Source of the DNA: Bettongia penicillata ogilbyi | Lineage: Eukaryota; Chordata; Mammalia; Diprotodontia; Potoroidae | Reading direction: 5' to 3' | Length of the DNA: 64,000 nt | Assembly (NCBI GenBank): GCA_023548195.1 | Contig: JAJHZJ010000220.1 | Span: 3,038,370 to 3,102,369, forward strand | Part shown: positions 48,961-60,029 of the stretch, in pieces | Position numbering within the stretch: the first letter of the stretch is position 1 | Layout: each line of letters starts with the position of its first letter | Notes under the pieces: generated by a model | What the model was told of the DNA's origin: nothing | The model's input: the letters and a program-made list of their open reading frames with translations, nothing else | Databases searched by the model: none | Program-made: the position numbers and the translations under genes

Positions 48961-49674
48961 TCTTAAGAGGATTGAGAGGAATATCATTCTGAGTGGAACT
49001 GAGTTATTTATACTTTGAAGAGCACAAAATTGTTGATCCATGGTTTCATTGTTTTTGAGGCATAGCTGTAGTGTGACACTGAATGAGATGAAATCTGGTC
49101 AACTAGTTCTTGCTTCCTGTACCTTCCCAGATTACCTAGGAGTGACCATGACCTTTCTCATTGTCAATACTTTGCATAAATATTTCTCTACGTCATCTTA
49201 GTACTTGTAACTTTTAACAAAATTTATAGTGGGTGATAAGTACATGGGGAATAATATTTAATGAAGTATATAGAATCATTCTCCTTTTTTTGGATTTTTA
49301 AACTGAAAAAAGACAGAGAGGTGATGTTAAAATAGGGAAGAGATTGACCTAATTGATTTATTAATGAATTGGTTGGTTATTGTGAGTTTTGTTTTTTCAA
49401 GTAATTTATGACATAATTACAAGTAATTTATGACATAATTACAATTCATACCAATTAGGTTACTTCTTAAGCTAATGAGAAAAATTTATATGGTAATGAA
49501 TTAGTAACAGACTAAGGGTTGGAAACTTGATGTGTTTACCATTGGAATTTCTTGTAAGATACTGTTCATGTCCTGTAGTGTACCCATATCCCAAATGTAT
49601 TGTTATATGTGGGGTCTCATCTATGGTATCAATACATGTTGAGTCTTATACATGAGTTGTCTTGACTTTTGTCC
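48961..49674. other. Unassigned sequence with a 22-bp tandem duplication
   Basis: No family recognised. Positions 49399-49420 and 49421-49442 are identical copies of a 22-bp unit (aagtaatttatgacataatt + ac). Confidence 0.6.
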
Positions 49675-49820
49675 TTCCTCTGGACTTCGATGAGTCAGGG
49701 AAGAGAAGGTGAGACTGATGACTTTCCTTTACTGTCTCACCTAAATCTAATTCTTGTGTAAGTCAAAACATCACCTGTGAGTCATTGGTCCTCTTCAACA
49801 ACAAGGAATGAACAATGACA
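49675..49820 (+). mobile_element. RTE-tailed marsupial SINE
   Basis: 'gaagagaaggtgagactgat' (49700-49719), 'cataacatcacctgtgagtc'-like text and the tail 'tggtcctcttcaacaacaag' (49785-49804). The tail matches the 3' end of the RTE LINE that starts at 51635 on the other strand. Confidence 0.65.
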
Positions 49821-51599
49821 ACCATATGTGCTTTAGAAAATCCTAGTCCATTTACAGATATATTCAACATATATACACAGTAAGTATAAGCTAGTTGGGG
49901 AGAGAGAATCCTAACAACTCAGGAATCTGGTGAGATCTCAGTTTTATATAGTGGTGATGTTATATCTGAGTCTCAAAACAAATAATAAATTCTTAGGGGC
50001 AGAGGTTAGGGGAGTATTCATGGGGTGAGAAGATAGAGATCTAATGACATAGATAAAAACAATATGGAATTTGCTTTGAATATGTGGAAAAAGAAGTGCT
50101 ATAATCCAAACTATCTCTTCTCCCCTTAGCACTCCCATATATCTCCCCAATTTTACCTTTTTAACTGAGTCCATAACTTACTACAACAAAGTTGATGACA
50201 TTTATCATGAGCTCCCTATTCTCCCCTTATTTACACCTCAAGATGTTTTGACATCATCCTTTTTTTTTCTCTTCTCTTTTGTCCCATTCTTTACCAAGTA
50301 ACCTTTTTTCGTCAAGGAAAAATGATCTACTTGTTACTTTGAGCTCTTCTCATTTTCTCTTAAGGTTTTCCCTAGTTAGCTTCAACTCTCTCCATATAGA
50401 AGGATAGGACAGGAGACTTTCTAAACAGTAAGGGGAAATCTAAATGTACTATGTTTGTGGAATTATTATACTTTGCTAGGACAATGATACTGCTGAAAAT
50501 ACTGAAATCACTCTGACATAACATTTAGAGACATGCTTGTATGTAATTTATCACTCTCCATATTTTCATCCTTATTTCATTAAAAACATCAGTAAATAGG
50601 GGCGTACTCAAATGTGTGCCTTCTTGCTTCCAAAATTTGCTTCCCTAGCCAAAACTTCTGAGTATTTATTTTGTGACCTCTTTAATTTGGCTTCATATAT
50701 ATTTATTTGTTCTAAAAACAACTTAATCCAATGTTTTTTCATGACATGAAGCAGACTCAGGCCTTTTAACTAGTAGACCAACGGAAACCAAAATGTTTTT
50801 GCTTGCAGGTTCCAGATTCTTTGATTTTCGGTCCAATGAAAGATGGCATGTGTTCCATCTTTACATCAATTTAACTAATTACCAATTTTGGAAAGAATCA
50901 TCACCAGAATAACGAATACCAAGTGATTCTTTTAAAATACAGACACACATGCCCATAACACAGTCACACACACAATCATGCATCTTAATACACACACATA
51001 TACCTGATTATAAATACTGTCTCATATGGAGATGTAGTACTTGTAAACTCAAGACAAACCCAAACTGATGAAATCATTGAAATGTGTTTTCTCCTTTCAT
51101 ACATTCCCACATTTCTCACCCTCTAAGTGGTGTGTTCCTATCAATTGGTATCTGCCAATGACTTACAAGGAACTTTCCTAGTATTTCTGTACCAGCCTTT
51201 TTCCCTGGGTGAAGTGCTACAAACATTTTTCTTGCTGATATATTATACATGAAAATATACATATATATGTGTATTTGAAAAATAATATTCCCTTTCTTCT
51301 CTTCCCTTTTCCCTATCATATCACCTACAGCTTTTATTACAAACCTTCTCCACAATTTAGACCTTATTTCCACCAAATCCCTCAGTCACAAGGTCTGAAT
51401 TATTCTTCCTTTATCCATCAAACTTCTTCCTTATTTTCATAACCCTTCTATTCCTTCTCTTCTTTTTCAGGTGAAGTCGTTTTAAATGTTAACTTTTTTA
51501 TTTGTTTTGACTCCATCTTCTGCCATATCCTCTAGTAAGCTGCTTCAGTCAATTGTTACTCACCTTCATTTTCAATCTCTTTCTCTCCCTTGTCTCCCA

Positions 51600-51600
<1 letters not shown>
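49821..51600. other. Unassigned sequence, pyrimidine-rich at right
   Basis: No gene or clear repeat. A loose CA-rich stretch occurs at 50940-51000. 51280-51600 is T/C-rich and could be a badly decayed LINE 3' region, but I cannot support a family. Confidence 0.4.

Positions 51601-51634
<34 letters not shown>
51601..51634 (-). repeat. (TA)17 at RTE 3' end
   Basis: A pure TA array abutting the 3' terminus of the minus-strand RTE. RTE-type elements often end in short tandem repeats instead of poly(A), so this may have grown from the element's tail. Confidence 0.9.
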
Positions 51635-51638
<4 letters not shown>

Positions 51639-52611
51639 CTTCATTCTTGAAGAGGAACAAGATGACACCACTGTATGGAAGTCAGGGTATAGTGTGTCTG
51701 ATCAACCAATATTACAGGTTAGAAACAAATGGCCCATTTTAATATTTGGAGCAAAGATATCTGTAGATTTGTACTTTTCACAATTCCTTTGAGCTATTGT
51801 AATTCTACTTTTCTCACAGAGCATACCACTTTCTTTGATGCATCCATGTTTTACTTGGTGATCACGTGCCAGTGTCTCCCATATCTCATAATTAATTCCA
51901 AAGTTCTTTAGAGTTTTTGACAGTTTTCTTGTATTGCTTCTGATGACTATGTGAGTACTTGCCCTTTGTGAGGTCTATGTAAAATAATCTTTTGGGCAAT
52001 ATACATTTGGCATTTAAATAATATGGGTGGAACATCAGCACTCTTTATAGTAGAATTTGAATACTTGGCAGTTCAGACCATGAAATGACTTCAGTGTCCA
52101 GTTGTTTAACTTTCTAGATCATTTTAAGAAACTTCCTAAGACAATTCAAATGGAATGATACAGTTTCCTGGCATGGCACTAATAGATTGATCCAGGGTAT
52201 TTAGACCTTCAGTTTGGAAAGCAGTCTAATACTTCTTCTCTCCCACACTTTTCTTCAGAGCCTCCAAAACACTGACCTAACTGTGGCAATGCATGTGTCA
52301 AACCAATCATCTATGTGTACACCCCTGGAAACTACGCTACCAAGGTAAGTGAACTTCTACACAGTATCAAAAAATTCCCCATTTTCTATAAACTATGATT
52401 CCACATATTGATGGTGTGAAGCTGGCTTGTGGAAAATCTGTTTTCATGATGCTAATTATTAAACCAATGTTAGCACAAGCAGCAGAGAATCATCCCATGC
52501 TGTTGCATCTCAGCCTCAGGAGCTACATTGAGTGCACAATGATCTACAAACAAAAAATCACACATCAGCTCTCCTTCTAATTTGCTCTCAGCTTGTGAGC
52601 TTTTTAATTGT
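51635..52611 (-). mobile_element. RTE-clade LINE, 3' part
   Basis: Minus sense from the RT active site to the 3' end. FLFVDHCALNVAPEAEM at about 52480-52530 corresponds to the FADDCALN motif with both Asp context residues damaged (FVDH). Further antisense blocks: 'ctaccaaggtaagtgaactt' (52338-52357) = KFTYLGS, and 'ttcctggcatggcactaata' (52167-52186) = arm of the post-RT domain. The 3' terminus reads 'ttgttcttcattcttgaaga' (51634-51653). It continues at 58399 after the HAL1 insertion. Confidence 0.8.
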
Positions 52612-52717
52612 GTGTGGGTGTACACATATATATTATATATGTATGTCTGTGTATATACATATATCTGTGCATATACATATATATGTGTATATACATATAT
52701 ACTATATATGTGTGTGT

Positions 52718-52785
<68 letters not shown>
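52612..52785. repeat. TG/TA/CA compound microsatellite
   Basis: Mixed TA/TG repeats, then pure CA, then pure TA up to the HAL1 3' end at 52786. It lies where the HAL1 A-tail should be. Long open frames (52532-53020, 52608-53060) simply read through it. Confidence 0.9.
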
Positions 52786-52787
<2 letters not shown>

Positions 52788-53589
52788 CGTTTATCTTCAC
52801 TTCACAACATTCATTTCCAGAAGATATTGAATTCCCAATTTTCTCCCCATCTGTCACCACACTTCACCCCAGGACAGTGTGCACCCCATCCACCTATTCT
52901 ATTCCCCCAATCTATTCTCCCTTCTATCACCTCCTCCTCCTATTCCCCTCTCCTTTATTTTCCTGTAGGGCAAAGCATATTTCTATACTCCATTGCCTGT
53001 ACATCTTATTTACAAAATAGATGCAAAAATAATTTTAAAAATTTATTTTTAAAGCTTTAAGTTTCATATTCTCTCCTTTTCTCCCTCCCCACCCACATTC
53101 ATTAAGAAACAAGCAATTCAATGTAGGTCATGCATGTGTAGCCATGCAAAACACTTCCATGATAGTCATGCTGCAAAATACTAACCATATTTCCCTTAAT
53201 TCTGTACTGCCCTCCATTTATTCCATTCATTCCCTTGACCTGTCCCCTGAATACTGTTTACTTCTGACCATACCTTCCCCCAATCTACCATCCCTTCTAT
53301 TATCCTCCCTTTCCTATCCCATTCCCCCTGCCTTCTTGTGGGGTAAAATAGTTTTCCCTACCCAAATGAGTGCTTTTTACTCCATCCTTAAGCCAAATAT
53401 GATGAAAGTAAGGATCATATTTTGCCTTTCACCTCCCTGCTCTTCCCCTCCATTTTAAAGCTATTTCTTGCTTCTTTTATATGGGATAATTTATTACATT
53501 GTACCTCTCCTTTTCTCTTTTTCACAGCATATTCCTCCCAAAAGTTAATTATTTTTTAGATATTCTCCCTTCATCTTCAGCTCACTATG

Positions 53590-54233
53590 TGTACTCTATT
53601 ATACTCAGTTTTGCTGGATAGGTGAATTTCAGTTTTAATCCTAGCTCCTTTGACCTCTGGAATGCCACATTCCAAGCCCTTTGATCCCTTACTGTAGAAA
53701 ATGCTAAATCCTGTGCTATCCTGATTCTATTTCCACAATACTTGAAATGCTTCTTTTTGGCTGCTTGTAATATTTTCTCCTTGACCTGGGAACTCTGGAA
53801 TTTGGGCTGCAGTATTCCTGGGAATTTTCTTTTGGGGGTCTCTTTCAGGTGGTGATTGGTGGAATGTTTACATTTCTATTTGGTCCTCTCATTCTAGAAT
53901 ATGAGGGCAGTTTTCCTTGATAATTTCTTGTACGATGATGTCTAGGCTCATTTTTAAAATTGTGATTCACAGGAAGACTTATAATTTTTAAATTATCTCT
54001 CCTGGATGTATTTCCCAGGTCAGTTGTGAGCTATTTCACATTTTCTTGTATTTTTTCCATTTTTTTTTGTTTTGTAAATGCATGATTTCTCATAAAGTTA
54101 TTAGCTTCCATTTGCTCCATTCTAATTTTTTAAGCTATTATTTTGTTCAGTGAGTTTTTAGACTATGTTTTACATTTGGTGAATTCTGCTTTTTAGGACT
54201 TCTTTACCATTTGGTTTAATCTACTTTTATTTT
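53590..54233 (-). pseudogene. HAL1 ORF1, C-terminal piece
   Basis: Antisense blocks 'tgctaaatcctgtgctatcc' (53702-53721), 'ttgacctgggaactctggaa' (53781-53800) and 'ttgataatttcttgtacgat' (53917-53936) are the shared ORF1 landmarks. The other half of the same gene is at 57307-57690. Confidence 0.7.
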
Positions 54234-55015
54234 CTTTTTAAATTTATATTTAGTTTTCAACATTTATTTTCTTTTCTTGTGATACAAATTTATTTATTTA
54301 ACTTTTTACATTCATTTTCACAAAATTTTGGGTTCCAAATTCTCTCCCCACTTGTCCCCTCCCCCCACTCCAATACACTGAGCATTCTAATTTCCACTAC
54401 CACCAATCTGCCCTCTCATCTATCATCTCTCCCTTGCCTTGTCCCCATCTTCTCTTTTGTCCTGTAGGGCCAGACAAATTCCTATTCCCCATTACCTGTA
54501 TTACTTATTTCCTAGTATCAAGAACAATACTCGAGAGTTGTTCCTAAAACTTTGAGTTCCCTTGTCTCTCTTCCTGTCTCCCCACCCATCCCCACTGAGA
54601 AGGCAAGAAATTCAATATGGGGTATATATGTGTAATTTTGTGAAAAGCTTCCATAATAGTCATTTTGTGAAAGACTACCTATATTTTCCTTCACCATGTA
54701 CTGCCTGCTCTTTATTCTATTGTTTCTTTGGACCTTGTCCCTCTCCTAAAGTGTTCACTTCCTATTACTCCCTCCTCCCATTTGGCCTCCCTTCTGTCAT
54801 GCCCCCACCTCACTTATCCCCCTCTACCCTACTTTCTGGTTGTGTAAGATAGATTTTCATAGCAAATTGAGTGTGCACATTGCTCCTTCCTTAAGTCAAA
54901 AGTGATGAGAGTAGGTGTCACTTTTTTCTCTCACCTCCCTTGCCTTTTCCCCTGCATAGAAAACTTTTTCTTGCCTCTTTTATGCTAGATAATTTGCCAT
55001 ATTCCATTTCTTCCC

Positions 55016-55021
<6 letters not shown>

Positions 55022-55083
<62 letters not shown>

Positions 55084-55310
55084 AAATATATATATAGTGT
55101 GTATTTGCATATATATGTGTGTGTCTATATACATGTATATGTGTATGTGTGTGCATATACATATCTATGTATATATATATATGTATATCTACGTACATAT
55201 ATATGTATTCATATATCTACATATACATATATGTGTGTATATAGGTATATATATGTGTATATATACATATATGTGTGTGTATGTATGCATGTATGTATGT
55301 TTGTATATAT
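55022..55310 (-). repeat. (TC)n(TA)n(TG/TA)n microsatellite in HAL1
   Basis: A pure CT array, then TA, then a long irregular TATG/TACA tract. It is the longest of the arrays found just 3' of ORF1 in HAL1 copies. Confidence 0.95.
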
Positions 55311-55459
55311 ATAATCCCTCCAACCACCCAAATACTGAGAAAAGATTAAGAGCTACAGGTATTATCTTTCCATGTAGGAATGTAAATAGCTCAACTTTAG
55401 TAAGTCCCTTATGATTTCTCTTTCCTGTTTACCTTGTCATGTTTCCCTTCATTCTTGTG

Positions 55460-56574
55460 TTTGATAGCCAAATTTTTATTCAGCTCTGATATTTAATCAA
55501 GAGTGCTTGAAAGTCATCTATTTCGTTGAATGACCATTTTTTCCCCTGAAGTATTATATTCATTTTTGCTGGGTAGGTGATTCTTGGTTTAAATCCTAGT
55601 TCCTTTGACTTCTGGAATATCATATTCCAAGCCTTATGATCCCTAAAGGTAGAACCTGCTAGATCTTGTGTTATCTTGATTGTGTTTCCACAATACTGGA
55701 ATTGTTTCTTTCTGGCTGCCTGCAACATTTACTCCTTCATCTGGAAATTCTGGAATTTGGTTACAATATTCCTAAGAGTTTTTGGTTTTGTTTTATTTTA
55801 AGATTTCTTTCAGGAGGTGATCGATAGATTCTTTCAATATTTATTCTATAGTCTTGTTCTAGAATATCAGGGCTGTTTCCCTTGGTAATTTCATGAAAAA
55901 TTATGTCTAGGATCTTTTTTTTTTCATGGCTTTCAGGTAGTCCAGTAATTTTTAAATAATCTCTCCTGTATGCATTTTTCAGGTCACTTATTTTTCCAAA
56001 GACATATTTCCTATTGTCTTCCATTTTTTTTCATTTTTTTCTTTTATTATTTCTTGGTTTCTCATAAAATTATTAGCTTCCATCTGCTCTATTCTAATTT
56101 TTATAGAACCATTTTCTTCATTGAGATTTTGAAACTTCTTTTCTATTTGACTAATTCTCCTTTTTAAAGCATTTTTCTTCTTATTGGCTTTTTGCACCTT
56201 TTTTGCCATTTTGGTTAGTCTCTTTTTAAAAGTGTTATTTTCTTCAGCTTTTTTGGGACTCCTTTATAAGGCTGTTGACTCACTTTTGATGATTTTCTTG
56301 CATCGTTCTTAGTTCTCTTCCAGATTTTTCCTCCACCTCTTTTAGTTCATTTTCAAAGTTCTTTTTGATCTCTGCCAAGGCCTATGACCATTGCATATTT
56401 ATTTCCGAGGTTATGTATGCAGACACCTTGACTTGTATGTCTTCCTCTGATGAAATGCATTGTACTTCCTCATCTGAAAGAATGAAAGAAAATACATGTT
56501 CATCAAGAGAATAACCTTCTATAGTTTTATTTCCACTACCTCTCCCTACCCTTTTGGGGCTTTTTCTCAATCAT
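55460..56574 (-). pseudogene. HAL1 ORF1, broken
   Basis: Start ATG at 56574 (MIEKK). The coiled coil is in the frame 55988-56209 (KVQKANKKKNALKRRISQIE). The RRM part is in 55761-56024 (RRDYLKITGLPESHEKKKIL, then PDILEQ). The C-terminal domain is in 55480-55728 (ARKKQFQYCGNTIKITQ, then KKWSFNEIDDFQALL). Three separate frames, so at least two frameshifts plus stops. The best preserved ORF1 in the window. Confidence 0.82.
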
Positions 56575-57306
56575 TTACTTAACTTTTGAGTCCTTTGTTA
56601 AGAGGATGTTATACCCTAGGGACCTGTAAGTACAGAGTTTCTCCAAGATGGCACAATCAAGAGAGAGCAGTTTCCTCCTCTCCTGGCCCACATTCTTGTC
56701 TGTGAGCAACCAAAAGCTTTCTTGCCCAGCATCTGTGAGTAGAATTCCCTTTCTGGAGACTCCACCAGCTCCACCAGACCAACACTTCTCCTTAACCCAT
56801 GAATGCCACTCAGGGCTGAGATCCAGATCAACTGCTCAATTCTCCCAATGTCTTTAGGCTGAAGGCTCCTTAAATGTATTCTGTCACTGTGTGGTGCCAT
56901 CTGGAGCTACATTTAGGGTTGGATCCTACTGCTTTCTCACCCACATGAAAGAGCTTTTTCACTGACCTTTGAAGCTTTCTTTGGCACTTGTGGGGTGAGA
57001 GAGCTGAAAAGCACAACTGCTACCCAGGATTCTGTGCCCTGAAGCCTGCTCTGCTCCTGTCCCTGCCATGCTGCATGGCCAAGGCTGGACTTCACTGTCT
57101 CCAAGACCCGTGTAATAAACCTTTCCTGTTGGTCTTCCAGGCAGTCTTGGGCTGAGAATCTCTTTCACCATCATTTTGCGGCTTCTGCTGCTGTAAAATT
57201 TTTTAGAGTCATTTTTACAGGTATTTTATGAACTGTGATGTTAGAGCTTCTACAGGTCCATTCTTCCACTTTGCCATCTTGGCTCTGGCCTCTCCCCTCC
57301 CCAGTA

Positions 57307-57690
57307 TTAATTCTATTTTTATCTGTGTTATTTTATTCAGCATATTTAGGGCCTCCTTTAGCACATTGTTGACTCCTTTTCATGGTTTTCTTGCATTCTT
57401 CCCATTTTCCATCACATTTTCCCCTCTACCTCTCTTGCTTGATTTTCAAAATCATTTTCTAGCTTTTCCATGGACTTAGAGCATTGCATATTTTTTGGAG
57501 GCTTTGGATGTAGGAACCTTGACTTTGCTAACCTCCTGTGGTTGGATGCTTTGATCTTCCCTCAACTGTATGGTTTGATATTCCTCATCCAAAATGACAG
57601 AAGAAGATATCTTATCACAAGAAAATAACTTCCTATAGTCTTATTTTCCCCATTTTTTGGCATTTTCCCAGCCACTTATCTTCCCTTTGA
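57307..57690 (-). pseudogene. Outer HAL1 ORF1, N-terminal piece
   Basis: Continues the ORF1 cut at 54233. Antisense 'ttgattttcaaaatcatttt' (57439-57458) and 'gcattgcatattttttggag' (57481-57500) are the coiled-coil start and N-terminal region seen in the other copies. 5' UTR follows to 58398. Confidence 0.65.
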
Positions 57691-58398
57691 GTTCCTTGTT
57701 ATGTAGAGTGTATACTGTTCCAAATTTCAAAGTTGTTGTGTAGTTTTTTCAGAGTTATCTCTAGAGCTATGTAAATTATCAGTTCCTCCAAAGTGGTATC
57801 ATCAAGGGAGTGTTGTTTACTCCTTTCCTGGCCTCAGCTCTTGTCTATGAGAAATCACAAGAACTCTTTTGTATCTTGAAATTGTGAGTAGGTTTCCATT
57901 TCCTCAGGTGCCATCTCCTCTGCTAAGGCTATTCTTCTCACCCCAGGACCACCAGTCAGGACTCTGACCCAGATAAGCTGCTCAGTTCCCTCATTGTCTA
58001 TAGTCTATTAGCTGCAGAAGGAGCTTCAACCCTGGGGTCTGGGCTGGACCACAGTCCCCTCTCCCTGTGGTGAGATATCTTTTCAGTGACCTTTGAAGTT
58101 GCCTTTGGCATTTGTGGATTGAGAAGTGTGGAAATCATGGTGCAGAGATTAAGTGCTCTGAGACTTCCTCCACTCTCATTGATGCTAACATAGCCAAGGC
58201 TGGGCTCTACTTATCTCTGAGTCTGAAGCAATAGACCCTTCCTATCAACTTTTCAGATTGTTTTGGGATGAAAATCTATTTCACTTTGTCATTCTGTTGT
58301 TTCTCTTGCTCTTGATTTGTTCAGAGTATATTGAGGGTTTTTGAGGAAGAGTTCAAACAGGTCCCTGCTTTTACTTTTCCATCTTGGCCCTGCCCCCA

Positions 58399-59090
58399 GT
58401 TTATAACCTTCACAAGCTGACTAATTTACTATCAGTTTGATAATTGATTTCATTGCTGTTATAGTCCCTGCTGAAGTTATTAGGAACATCATGAAAACAT
58501 CATCTTAAAAGGCATGGGAAGAAATATATATCCCTGCTTCACTCTATTTGTGACTGGGAAAATATAAGAGCACTATCCATCATCTAGAACCTATGTAAGC
58601 ATACTATCATGAAATTAATATAGAACACCAATGAATTTTTCTGGGCAAACAAATTATCCCATGACCTTCCACAAACCTTCATAACTCATAGTATCAAAGG
58701 CCTTGGTCAGATCAACATACATTCTGTGCAACCTTCTGTTCTTTTCCTGTCATTTCTCCTGGAGTTGTTGAGAAGCATACACCATACCAACCCTATCTTG
58801 GTCCTTTCAGAAGACATACTGGGTATTAAAAAGATGTTTATTTTCCAGGTGACTAATAAGCCTATTAAAGACAATTCTGGAAGGAATATTGTTGCTGATG
58901 ATTAAAAGGGACACTTCTTCCCACCCTAACCCTATGAATATCACAAGGCAACATATTTCTTTTTCACTTATAGAGATACACAATGGAGGTATCCTTAAAC
59001 TCTTGGAGAAAATACCTCCTGTTGCTACATAACCTAGAAAATTAAAATCACCTTTTGTATGAGCAAAATTGGTTCTTTCCAATATACCAC
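58399..59090 (-). mobile_element. RTE-clade LINE, 5' part of the remnant
   Basis: Minus-sense RT: SLLIISNNIPSRIVFNRLIS at about 58850-58920 (RTE: LLSIAGKILARVLLNRLI), then MYVDLTKAFDTM at 58690-58725 (VDLTKAFDTV motif), then a QG(Y) block near 58560, ending in YQTDSKLVSL at 58400-58440. The reading resumes at 52611 with the segment before FADD. The 5' end is lost at a CAC/CAT array near 59090, so the endonuclease is absent. Confidence 0.8.
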
Positions 59091-59152
59091 CACCACTAGC
59101 ACCACCACAATCATCGTCATCATCATCATCACCATCACAATCATCATGAGAA
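59083..59152 (+). repeat. (CAC)n/(CAT)n trinucleotide tract
   Basis: Imperfect cac and cat repeats at the 5' break of the RTE remnant. Confidence 0.9.
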
Positions 59153-59214
59153 ACATAAACAATAAAAATAAAATAAATGCAATTTCATAGTAATATAAAA
59201 GGAGCTGTTTGACT

Positions 59215-59700
59215 ATGGCTTAAACCTAAATCATGCTGCTTATCACAGAATGGCCAATAATAGGCCCTGCCCAAGTCTCTGTGGCTCATTGTTTCGATCT
59301 GTTTGCTTAGAATGAATGCAAGTGGCAATTGTTTTGTTGTTGTGGTTGTTATTGTGGAAAAATATCTGAAGGTTTTCCACTTCTGGATTAATATTTTTGG
59401 ATGGCAAATCAGGCCATCTTTTGACTCAATTCTTAACTACCCCTTAATCATTGATTGGTCATGACCTCAAATAAACTAACTGAGAAAGACCTTAGTTCAT
59501 GGTGACTCACTGTATCCTGGGCCTCAGCATTCTTCTTGATCTTTGTCTTGGCAGTGAACTCTGATGACTCTGGATTGAGAGATTAAAGGTGATGACTTTG
59601 TGCAGCTCTAGGTCACTCAGATCTAATCATGTAATAGTCAAGGTAACTTGATGTTACAATGACTCATGGTGTCATTGATCCTATTCAAGATTGACAGATG
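59215..59700 (+). mobile_element. RTE-tailed marsupial SINE, long form
   Basis: It carries 'ggctcattgtttcgatctgt' (59282-59301), 'ttccacttctggattaatat' (59374-59393), 'tactcactgtatcctgggcc'-type text near 59505-59522, and the tail 'ggtgtcattgatcctattca' (59668-59687). The middle and tail match the modules at 33880-34071 and 49675-49820. The first ~290 bp are not present in those copies, so this is either a longer SINE variant or two fused repeats. Confidence 0.55.
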
Positions 59701-59704
59701 AATA

Positions 59705-59785
59705 ACAGCTTTCTGTGTGATGTTTGGGAAATCATGTAACCTTTAATGTTTTCAGATTTCTCATCGAAAAAAAATGACTATGTAT
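59705..59785 (+). mobile_element. MIR-type SINE core fragment
   Basis: 'tgtgtgatgtttgggaaatc' and 'ttcagatttctcatcgaaaa' follow the SINE core (tgtgaccttgggcaagtc ... tttcctcatctgtaaaa). Short. Confidence 0.5.
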
Positions 59786-60029
59786 GGGTGGGGGTAGGGA
59801 CAGAACATTGCTTAAGTATGATCTACCATGGTCTCCTCTACTCTGTGACTTTATATCTTTACTTAACCAAACGATTTACTGGAGTATATCCCACTAATAT
59901 TATTTTAAATAATTTGTTCATATGAATTACTTCTTAGAAACTCCTTGAAAGGTAGAATTTATTCCTATTATTTTCTTGGTTAAATCTCAGAATTTCTGGA
60001 TTTTATTTTTTAATAATCCCAGGTTTTCT

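Larger units (their letters stand above)
54234..57306 (-). mobile_element. HAL1, complete, nested in an older HAL1
   Basis: 5' end 'ggccagagccaagatggcaa' (57271-57290, reverse), 5' UTR, ORF1 56574-55460, dinucleotide array, purine-rich 3' region, A/T-rich tail at 54234-54250. The flanks ttaatctacttttatttt (54216-54233) and ttaattctatttttatct (57307-57324) are a target-site duplication with one indel. About 3.07 kb without ORF2, so again an ORF1-only unit that moved whole. Confidence 0.85.
52612..58398 (-). mobile_element. HAL1 inserted in RTE, itself split by a second HAL1
   Basis: Minus sense: 5' end 'ctgggggcagggccaagatg' (58379-58398), 5' UTR, ORF1 N-part (57690-57307), then after the inner HAL1 the ORF1 C-part (54233-53590), a spacer and 3' end (52787), and a dinucleotide-rich tail. 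The dinucleotide array and the last part of ORF1 are deleted near 53580. Flanks 398-408 and 598-610 of the respective ends (agtttataacc / agctttttaattg) fall on the same codons of the RTE reading frame, as expected for a decayed target-site duplication. Confidence 0.75.

Noticed and set aside
52532..53060. Open frames of 150-162 aa, among the longest in the window
   Set aside because: They read through a TG/TA/CA microsatellite (IYIYIYIY, THTHTH) into HAL1 3' sequence. Low complexity, no domain.
54940..55414. Tyr/Ile/Cys-rich frames of 105-124 aa
   Set aside because: They are translations of the CT/TA/TG array in a HAL1, not proteins.
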